A DNA stretch of 64,000 nucleotides from Pseudomonadota bacterium (GTDB lineage Bacteria > Desulfobacterota > Desulfobulbia > Desulfobulbales > Desulfocapsaceae), in the NCBI GenBank assembly GCA_018817385.1, contig JAHIUA010000087.1:1-64000 (forward strand). The letters run 5' to 3'. The notes beneath the pieces are model-generated. The model was not told the origin of the DNA. It did not search any database and was given only the letters and a program-made list of their open reading frames with translations. A program made the position numbers and the translations under genes. Positions 57,748-64,000 of this stretch are shown piece by piece (the first letter of the stretch is position 1; each line of letters opens with the position of its first letter).

Positions 57748-58256
57748 TGCTTACTTCCTGGTCTGTTGAGAAGTTCCTGGAATGCTGGCAAGAGCCTGTC
57801 GTAGGTGGTCAGAAGGTGTTCCGGCACACTGCGTATCTCGGCAAGAACAGTCATAAAATTATGGTCACCTTCCCAGCGGGGAACAATGTGGAAATGGAGG
57901 TGATCGGCGATTCCTGCCCCGGCGGCTTCTCCAAGGTTACAGCCGACATTCAGGCCGTCGGGTCGGAGACATTCCCGGACTATGCGGGTGGCCGCTGCAA
58001 GCATCTGCATCACCGCCGCTCCTTCTTCCTGGTCCATGTCAGAAATACAGGCCAGATGACGAAGTGGGGCCACGAGCAGATGGCCGTTTGTGTAAGGAAA
58101 GCGGTTGAGCAGGACCACGGTCTGTGTATCCCGATAAAGGAGGAGTGTTTCCCTGGCGAAGGGCTGGCTGCCGGGAGGTTCAAAGAGGCAGCCTGTAACC
58201 TTCGCTGCTTTTCCCAGTACATGTTCCATGCGCCAGGGAGCCCAGAGTGTTTTCAT
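57744..58256 (-). CDS. HIT-family hydrolase
   Basis: This 170-residue protein is a histidine-triad hydrolase or nucleotidyltransferase of the Ap4A phosphorylase-like branch, acting on dinucleotide polyphosphates. The triad HLHFHIVPRW is complete. The start is set at 58256, where it overlaps the stop of the phosphodiesterase gene by four bases (ATGA) and has GAGGG six bases upstream. The three genes phosphodiesterase, HIT and mutS form one coupled transcript. Confidence 0.87.
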   Translation of the reverse strand: MKTLWAPWRMEHVLGKAAKVTGCLFEPPGSQPFARETLLLYRDTQTVVLLNRFPYTNGHLLVAPLRHLACISDMDQEEGAAVMQMLAAATRIVRECLRPDGLNVGCNLGEAAGAGIADHLHFHIVPRWEGDHNFMTVLAEIRSVPEHLLTTYDRLLPAFQELLNRPGSKQ

Positions 58257-58759
58257 GACCATCCCTCGTCAAGTTGATGCAGAGATCCATGGAGACCATC
58301 GTTGTCTATGCTCAAAATCGCGTAACTGCCTGGAGCGCCATGACGCCCCGTACCCTGAAAAGAACCGGGATTGAGAAAAAGGGTCTTTCCGCTTAGGTGG
58401 CAGACAGGGTGATGGCTGTGGCCGTAAACGATGCAATCGGCAGTGGGAAACAGGTTCCACATCCTCTCTTCAATGTTGTGTCGTGCTCCGGCGCCGTGAC
58501 AAAGACCGATACTGTATCCATCCAGCTGGATCAGTTTTGCAGAGGGCAGGGTCTGCTGGGTGGGGAGAGTACACATATTGCCATGCACGGCGTGTACTGT
58601 TTTGCCAGCAAAGACTTCCAGGATGGAGAGGTCTGTGAGGTCACCTGCATGGAGGATAACGGAACAGTCAATAAAGACCTTTTGTACTTGCGCAGCAAAG
58701 TCAGGTAACGGTCTGTTGATATGGGTATCCGAAAGGACGCCGATACGGATCACTTGCAA
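58253..58759 (-). CDS. Metallophosphoesterase of the YfcE/MJ0936 family
   Basis: This 168-residue phosphodiesterase has the metal-binding motifs SDTHIN, HAGDLTDL, VHGNM and YGHSHHP, which bind two metals. The substrate is unknown; YfcE acts on cyclic and bis-phosphodiesters in vitro. It is the first gene of the coupled row ending in mutS and shares a four-base overlap with the HIT gene. Confidence 0.88.
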   Translation of the reverse strand: MQVIRIGVLSDTHINRPLPDFAAQVQKVFIDCSVILHAGDLTDLSILEVFAGKTVHAVHGNMCTLPTQQTLPSAKLIQLDGYSIGLCHGAGARHNIEERMWNLFPTADCIVYGHSHHPVCHLSGKTLFLNPGSFQGTGRHGAPGSYAILSIDNDGLHGSLHQLDEGWS

Positions 58760-58922
58760 AAACCTCCAGATTTGTAAGCGTTGCCAGCAGTAGATTGTCT
58801 AGTCAGGTTCATTCCGTAGATGGAGTGAGCTGGGGGTGTTCTGCCAGGTGAGTTGTTCATTTGTGGCTAATATAACTGGAAGAAGAATTGGAAGCACCTG
58901 AAAAATAATTTCTTTTTCTTGT

Positions 58923-58950
58923 TTGCCTCCTGCCAATCTCCTGTTAGAAT
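58923..58950 (+). promoter_or_regulatory. Candidate promoter of lon
   Basis: TTGCCT at 58923-58928, a 16-base spacer and TAGAAT at 58945-58950. It lies 70 bases upstream of the lon start codon. I see no clear sigma-32 or CIRCE-type element. Confidence 0.35.
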
Positions 58951-59019
58951 CAATCATAACTATCGGATTGATGAATAAGGATTATTATAAAGCCATCATT
59001 GAATAGGAGCGCAGACCTC

Positions 59020-61437
59020 ATGACAGATAAAAGCGAAACCCATGCCGAGGCAGAAATTATCCAAGAGGGTGAACCACAGAACGAGATTACCCTTCCTCAT
59101 CACGTCCTTCCCAAACACCTGTACCTCATTCCCATTTCCAGTAGACCTTTTTTCCCCGGTCAGGTGCAACCCATTGTTCTTAGCGGAGAATACTGGAAGG
59201 AAACCATCCAGAAGATCGGAGAGACTGAACAAAAGGTTGTCGGGCTCGTCTATGCCGGGAATATTCCTGTCCAGGAAACAGGCCCCGATGATTTTTCCCA
59301 GATAGGGTGTGTGGGGAAGGTTCTCAAACCCACCATGAAGGAAACCAATATTCATTTTCTCTGTCAGGGGATACAGCGTTTTCGGATTATCCGCTGGCTC
59401 AGTAATAAGGTCCCTTTCAGTGTCGAGGTGGAATATCTGGTTGAAGAAAAAGTGAAGGCAGTATTGGATAATACGGAGACCAAGGCCTATGCCCTGTCAA
59501 TTATCTCTGCGGTCAAAGAACTGGTTCAGTCAAACCCTCTCCATGGTGAAGAGTTGAAACAGGCCCTGCAGTACTTCTCACCTAACGAACCCTCTCCTCT
59601 CACCGATTTTGCGGCAACGCTTACCACGGCTAGTGGCGAAGAGTTGCAACAGGTCCTGGAGACCATTCCTATCCTTGAGCGCATGCAGCGTGTCTTCCCT
59701 CTCCTGCAAAAGGAAGTACAGATCAACAAACTCCATGGTGAGATTAATAAGGATGTAAACAACAAGATCAACAGCCGGCAACGGGAATTTTTTCTTCGTG
59801 AGCAACTTAAAACCATCCAGAAGGAGTTGGGGATAACCAAGAGTGATCGGAGTGCTGATGTCGATGAATTTGAAAAACGATTGAAAGGCCTTTTCCCGCC
59901 GCAGCCTGTTTCGGATCGTATCGAAGAGGAATTGAAAAAACTGAGTTATCTGGAAAAGGGCTCACAGGAATATGCCGTGACCAGGAACTATCTCGACTGG
60001 ATGAGTTCAGTACCCTGGGGTGTCTATTCCGAGGATAAACTGGGAATTAAGGATGCAAGAAAAATTCTGGACAGGGACCATGACGGCTTGGATGATGTAA
60101 AGGAACGAATCATCGAGTTTCTTGCGGTGGGGGCCTATAAAAAAGAGATTGCCGGTTCCATCATGTTGCTGGTGGGTCCTCCTGGGGTGGGTAAGACCTC
60201 CATTGGCCGCTCGGTGGCCGAGGCCATGGGGAGGAAGTTTTATCGTTTTAGCCTTGGCGGCATGCGGGATGAGGCTGAGATCAAGGGGCACCGTCGCACC
60301 TATATCGGCTCCATGCCTGGAAAATTTGTTCAGGCCTTAAAAGAGGTGCGGACCGCCAACCCGGTAATCATGCTTGATGAGATCGATAAAATCGGCGCCT
60401 CCTTCCGTGGAGACCCTGCCTCTGCCCTGCTTGAGGTCCTGGATCCGGAACAAAATGCTGATTTTCTTGATCATTATCTGGATTTGCGAGTGGATCTGTC
60501 CAAGGTCCTCTTTATCTGTACAGCCAATCAGCTTGATACCATTCCTGGTCCCCTCCTCGATCGTATGGAGATGATACGCCTTTCTGGTTATATCACCGAA
60601 GAAAAAATTACCATTGCCAGGAATCATCTCTGGCCTAAGGCTCTGGAAAAGGGCGGTTTGAAAAAGAATCAGCTCAAAATCAGTGAGGCGGCTCTGAAAT
60701 TGCTCATTGACGGCTATGCCCGGGAGGCCGGAGTGCGAAAGATGGAAAAGCATCTCCTCAAGATTGTCCGAAAAACAGTGGTCAAGCTCCTGGAAGAGCC
60801 GGAACTGAAGATCTCTATTACGGCCAAGAACCTGGAGGACTACCTGGGGAAACCATTTTTCAGAAAAGAGTCCCTTTTAACCGGGGTCGGGATCATCACC
60901 GGTCTTGCCTGGACTGCCATGGGAGGTGTGACTCTTTCCGTGGAGGCGACGGCCATCCTTAAGGAGGGGGGAGGTTTTAAGCAGACCGGACAGCTCGGCG
61001 ATGTCATGCGGGAATCTTCTGAGATCGCCTATAGCTTTCTTCAATCCCATGTCGGCCACTATGGAATCAAGGAGGATTTTTTCCAGACCCATGCCATCCA
61101 TCTCCATGTGCCAGAGGGGGCCACGCCCAAAGATGGCCCCAGTGCTGGTGTGACCATGGCTTCGGCTCTGCTCAGCCTGGGTCTGAATCGGCGCATGAAA
61201 CGAAACATGGCCATGACCGGAGAACTCACTCTTACAGGCAAGGTCTTGCCTGTAGGAGGGATCAAGGAAAAAGTGATCGGTGCCAAGCGAAATGAAATAA
61301 GAGAGTTGATCCTGCCAGAAGCCAATAAGGGGGATTATGATACCCTCCCCGATCATATCAAGGAGGGGCTTACAGTCCATTTTGCCAATACGTATGATCA
61401 GGTGGCCAAGGTGGTGCTTTCGGCTCTCAAGGGATAG
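59020..61437 (+). CDS. lon: Lon protease
   Basis: Lon is an ATP-dependent cytoplasmic protease for damaged and regulatory proteins. The 805-residue protein has the LAN substrate-recognition domain (about 28-230), an AAA+ module with Walker [10 protein letters not shown] (K392), and a C-terminal protease domain with the catalytic Ser at S708 in [11 protein letters not shown]. It is a normal length. The start is placed at 59020, where GGAG lies 11 bases upstream, instead of a TTG at 58999. No terminator is visible after it. Confidence 0.95.
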   Translation: MTDKSETHAEAEIIQEGEPQNEITLPHHVLPKHLYLIPISSRPFFPGQVQPIVLSGEYWKETIQKIGETEQKVVGLVYAGNIPVQETGPDDFSQIGCVGKVLKPTMKETNIHFLCQGIQRFRIIRWLSNKVPFSVEVEYLVEEKVKAVLDNTETKAYALSIISAVKELVQSNPLHGEELKQALQYFSPNEPSPLTDFAATLTTASGEELQQVLETIPILERMQRVFPLLQKEVQINKLHGEINKDVNNKINSRQREFFLREQLKTIQKELGITKSDRSADVDEFEKRLKGLFPPQPVSDRIEEELKKLSYLEKGSQEYAVTRNYLDWMSSVPWGVYSEDKLGIKDARKILDRDHDGLDDVKERIIEFLAVGAYKKEIAGSIMLLVGPPGVGKTSIGRSVAEAMGRKFYRFSLGGMRDEAEIKGHRRTYIGSMPGKFVQALKEVRTANPVIMLDEIDKIGASFRGDPASALLEVLDPEQNADFLDHYLDLRVDLSKVLFICTANQLDTIPGPLLDRMEMIRLSGYITEEKITIARNHLWPKALEKGGLKKNQLKISEAALKLLIDGYAREAGVRKMEKHLLKIVRKTVVKLLEEPELKISITAKNLEDYLGKPFFRKESLLTGVGIITGLAWTAMGGVTLSVEATAILKEGGGFKQTGQLGDVMRESSEIAYSFLQSHVGHYGIKEDFFQTHAIHLHVPEGATPKDGPSAGVTMASALLSLGLNRRMKRNMAMTGELTLTGKVLPVGGIKEKVIGAKRNEIRELILPEANKGDYDTLPDHIKEGLTVHFANTYDQVAKVVLSALKG

Positions 61438-61520
61438 CTGGAGATGACTGCAACGGGGCAGGAGCTCTTTGTCGGGGCCACTTCCGGGCTCTGGAACTCG
61501 GACCTGGCTCCGATGCGAGA

Positions 61521-62344
61521 ATGGTGTGGAGCAGGGTGAACGGGGAGTATTTTATTAAAGACAGGAGGCTTCCGTTTGCTGAGGTCCTCTATTCTCGCTC
61601 CAGTAAGAATAGCTTTAAGCCGCATCTGCACCAGGCTTTCAGCGTCGGGGCCATGGCGGTGGAGAGGTCCGCTATCGGGTGCAGGAAGAGAGTGGGTTCT
61701 GGCCGCTGGTGTCTGGCCCTGATCAATCCGGACACCCTCCATGCCTGTAATTGCGAGGCCAGCCAACAAAGAAGGTAGTATATGCTCTATCTGGATGTTG
61801 ACTGGTGTCGGCAGGTGCAGAAGGGTCTGTGGCAGACTGCCAACTTTGTGCCGGTGACTCTCCCATTTGTCTGGCGGACAATGCTCTCTATCATCGCTAT
61901 ACGACCTGCATGCAATGGTTGCTGAAGAATCAGGCCTCTCTTCTTCTCAAAGACGAGGCATTGGCAGAATTGCTTGTGGATATTTTTTCACGAGCCTGCA
62001 GACCATATCAGCAATCTGAGGCCCCTCCCGAACAGATTGAACGGTTTAAAACGTTGCTCAGTCAAAATCTTGAGCAAGACCTGGGTCTGAATGATTTTGC
62101 CCTCCAGCTCGAGGCAAATCTTTATACCCTGTTGCGTCAGTTCAAGGCCAGGCAGGGGATTACCCCGCATGCCTATGGCATGAACTGCAGGATAGAGCAG
62201 GCCCGTAAACTTCTCCAACAGGGAAAAGATAGAGGCGATAAGGTCCTGGAATGTGGATTTTTTGATCAGAGTCACATGCATCGAATCTTCAAGGCCATGA
62301 CCACCGTGACCTCGCATCAATACCGCGTCAATTTTATACAATAA
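61521..62344 (+). pseudogene. Frameshifted AraC-family regulator pseudogene
   Basis: Pieces of an AraC-type regulator with an N-terminal cupin are spread over three frames. Frame 1 has the start (GEYFIKDRRLPFAEVLYS, then FKPHLHQAFSVGA); a middle segment (GGGEVRYRVQEESG) is in a second frame; LINPDTLHACN returns to the first; a TAG at 61776 interrupts it before YMLYLDVDWCRQVQ; and the helix-turn-helix part (from about LADNALYHRYT on, with the typical CGFFDQSHMHRIFK) is in a third frame to 62344. So there are about three frameshifts and one nonsense codon. The intact frames would give about 270 residues. It is next to a broken LysE-type exporter gene, which suggests the pair decayed together. 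Confidence 0.82.
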
Positions 62345-62393
62345 TTCTTTGCGCTAAAACGCTACTATAGACCTCCCTTAAAGGGGGATACTA

Positions 62394-62778
62394 TGGAGTT
62401 TATACTGATCGCAGCTGCCCATTTCCTGGCCTTCCTCAGTCCAGGGCCTGATTCTTTTCTTATTCTACAGATCTCTCTTCGTTTGCCTCTGCGCTATGCT
62501 ATTTCCGTGTGTGGGGGGTAGCCATGGCCAATGGGGTGTATCTGTTCATCTTTTATCTCTCCCTTTTTGCGGCGATGGTTTCCCCGGCGACCTCTCTTGT
62601 CCTCCGCTGTTTTTACAGTCTGTGGATGATGGCTACTGTTTTTTTCTGGGACTGTTTGGGCGCTGTGTTGGTTAGCCGTGGGAAGGTCAGGGAGCGTCTG
62701 GGCAAGGGAGTGTTCTTTGTGGGAAAAATTTCAGGAGTCATATTGACTGGTTTTGGCATCCTTCTCTTTGCCGGCTGA
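62394..62778 (+). pseudogene. LysE/RhtB-family exporter pseudogene
   Basis: The first 42 codons (from MEFILIAAAHFLAFLSPGPD) match the start of LysE/RhtB amino-acid exporters and run into a TAG at 62520. A one-base shift at a run of six G (62513-62519) restores VAMANGVYL. That piece then joins directly to FYLSLFAAMVSP, while intact homologues have about 100 residues between these segments, so a large internal deletion is present. The C-terminal helix pair follows. Only about 130 of 200 residues remain, and the gene cannot make a functional transporter. Confidence 0.8.
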
Positions 62779-62893
62779 GAAGATCATGGCGGAAGGGTTT
62801 GGCCTGCACTCAGGGGAATTAGGGGGCAATGATTGAGAGGGGCAGGGCGGAAAAACTGTCTGGCAGGCCAGACACCCGGCCAGGAGGAGGAAC

Positions 62894-62939
62894 TGACCCT
62901 CCCCCTCTTGGCCATGGTGCGTAGAGGAGGGGAGGGTCA
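62894..62939 (-). repeat. GC-rich hairpin after the DUF4410-like lipoprotein gene
   Basis: TGACCCTCCCC (62894-62904) pairs perfectly with 62929-62939, with a second short stem inside. It lies 15 bases past the stop on the minus strand. No T-run follows, so it may protect the mRNA end or act as a factor-dependent stop. Confidence 0.5.
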
Positions 62940-62953
62940 ACTGGAGAAGTGTA

Positions 62954-63601
62954 TCATTTGGCCGCAGGAATAAGCTTAGAGAGATATTCGCCGATGAGGG
63001 TGCCAAAATCAGCGGGCAGGCTGGTGTCGCTAGAACCACCATTGTACGATGCGGCCCAGGCATTGTTTGAGGTGGTAAGAACCTGTTTGTAAAGTATTTT
63101 CTCACTTCCTGCATTCCGCACTTCGACCAGAACATCCATGAAGGAACTTCCTGCAAAGGCCCCGCCCCAGAAACGAACGGCACCACTTGTTATACGCATG
63201 TCGACAATCTTCAGATCTACGATTACGCTTTTTCCGGAAAGTTTTTTACTGCTGCTATCCGTGACATTTTTATAGGTCTTTTTGTTTTTCAACTGATCAA
63301 TGATGTGTGTTTTACACTCCTGAATACTTTTCGGGTAGTCGGTCTGAATTTGTGAACTGCTTGTAAAATTCCTGATAATGATATTGTCATAGGGTGGTTG
63401 CAGCACTTTTTTGGCCAGGATCTCTTCAATGGCACCTAACTCTACTTTTTCTCCTTCAGAAGGACTCGTTGTCGCTGTACTGTTCTGCCCTTCGCGTGCA
63501 GGTACTGGTTGGGTGGCTGGACCACCGGCGCATGCACTGAGGAGAAAGAGGAGACAGACGAGGGAGAGAGTGGTCAAGAAGGGTATAGGCTGCGCATTCA
63601 T
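62954..63601 (-). CDS. DUF4410-like lipoprotein
   Basis: This 215-residue protein has a lipoprotein signal with the lipobox LSAC, then a Ser/Thr/Pro-rich linker (about 25-55) and a domain with ILAKKVLQPPYDNIIIRNF and a C-terminal segment LPADFGTLIGEYLSKLIP, which match the general form of DUF4410 lipoproteins. It should be anchored in the outer membrane facing the periplasm. Function unknown. The start at 63601 has GGAGGA before it. Confidence 0.7.
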   Translation of the reverse strand: MNAQPIPFLTTLSLVCLLFLLSACAGGPATQPVPAREGQNSTATTSPSEGEKVELGAIEEILAKKVLQPPYDNIIIRNFTSSSQIQTDYPKSIQECKTHIIDQLKNKKTYKNVTDSSSKKLSGKSVIVDLKIVDMRITSGAVRFWGGAFAGSSFMDVLVEVRNAGSEKILYKQVLTTSNNAWAASYNGGSSDTSLPADFGTLIGEYLSKLIPAAK

Positions 63602-64000
63602 TTTAATCCTCCGGGCTGAACGATTCGATTGTGATGATTTTATAGAGCTTAGCATTCGATTTAATATGTCTTATAGCAAAGATCGGCCGTTGCCGAAACA
63701 CTGAATCTGCTGAGCAGAAAAAAATGGAGGAGGGCGGTATGAGAGTTGTTTTGGGGTGGGTGTTGATTTGTATCCGTTTTTTTTCTCCTGACAATTCCCT
63801 GGATACGGTCTCGTTCGGCCTGGTCTTGGGCATGGGTGATTTTGGCTCGGTATGCAGCGGCACCGATGGGTGGAGTTTGCAGGATCAGGAACAGGCAGAG
63901 AAGAGGGCGCAGGCTGGTATGGTAGCGCTTAACTTTCCTTGTTTTCCTCCCTTGATTCTCCTGACAGAAGGGGATAGGGACGCCAGTACTGTCTGTGCAG
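63602..64000. other. Right-edge region without a firm gene
   Basis: A minus-strand frame open from the right edge to 63661 contains a signal-like stretch (SLRPLLCLFLILQTPPIGAAA) after a basic segment, followed by 60 polar residues. No start codon is seen within the window, so it may be the 3' end of a small secreted protein whose start lies beyond the edge, or a chance frame. Nothing else is supported. Confidence 0.3.

Overview
This window reads as a chromosomal segment of a Gram-negative bacterium, most likely a member of the Desulfobacterota (former Deltaproteobacteria, Desulfobulbales-like). The reasons are an ATP synthase locus split into a membrane-sector cluster and a distant F1 cluster, paired b and b' stator subunits, a CbpA/CbpM pair, an acetate activation and uptake module, and lipoproteins, BamD and a periplasmic amidase that imply an outer membrane. 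The assignment is inferred from gene content, because no rRNA gene is present. No tRNA, rRNA, CRISPR array, phage or intact insertion sequence was recognised.

Layout. 0.6-3.2 kb: a GH17-GT2 glucan synthase/hydrolase fusion. 3.7-5.9 kb (minus): trxA, trxB, bamD. 6.6-9.8 kb: hemL, then atpZ-atpI-atpB-atpE (Fo part) closed by a strong terminator. 9.9-12.0 kb: a nucleoside phosphorylase and rimO. 12.0-15.7 kb (minus): yjbQ-like gene, a small unknown gene, ubiD, rluB and an HU/IHF gene, probably mostly one transcript. 15.8-18.0 kb (minus): a glycine-zipper lipoprotein and cbpA-cbpM. 18.2-22.9 kb: aroL, aroC, glgA and gapA. 23.0-28.8 kb: an alpha-carbonic anhydrase, a 1423-residue PPDK-like protein without the PEP-binding barrel, and a small SAP-like Cys protein. 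28.9-33.5 kb (minus): a small membrane protein, a 987-residue coiled-coil OmpA-family protein and an ArsR regulator.

34.2-41.5 kb is an acetate module: acs, a cNMP/CBS/DUF294 protein, a DnaQ-like exonuclease, a DUF4212 small subunit and an SSS-family symporter. An exact 25-bp dyad lies between arsR and acs. Then follow an isochorismatase-fold hydrolase, alaS, and the second ATP synthase operon atpF'-F-H-A-G-D-C (45.1-51.2 kb), whose F1 and stator subunits must assemble with the Fo proteins made from 8.0-9.8 kb. The c subunit carries residues typical of sodium-binding rings. 51.4-52.8 kb is a GltD/SudA-type oxidoreductase. The minus-strand block 52.9-58.8 kb holds an AMIN/Amidase_3 protein, mutS, a HIT protein and a phosphodiesterase. 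lon follows at 59.0-61.4 kb. From 61.5 to 62.8 kb an AraC-type regulator and its LysE-type exporter are both decayed into pseudogenes. A DUF4410-like lipoprotein ends the window.

Most of the content is housekeeping. The parts that deserve a second look are the barrel-less PPDK-like giant, the sodium-type c ring with its odd partners, the dyad upstream of acs, the long intergenic palindrome near 16.4 kb and the decayed AraC/LysE pair.
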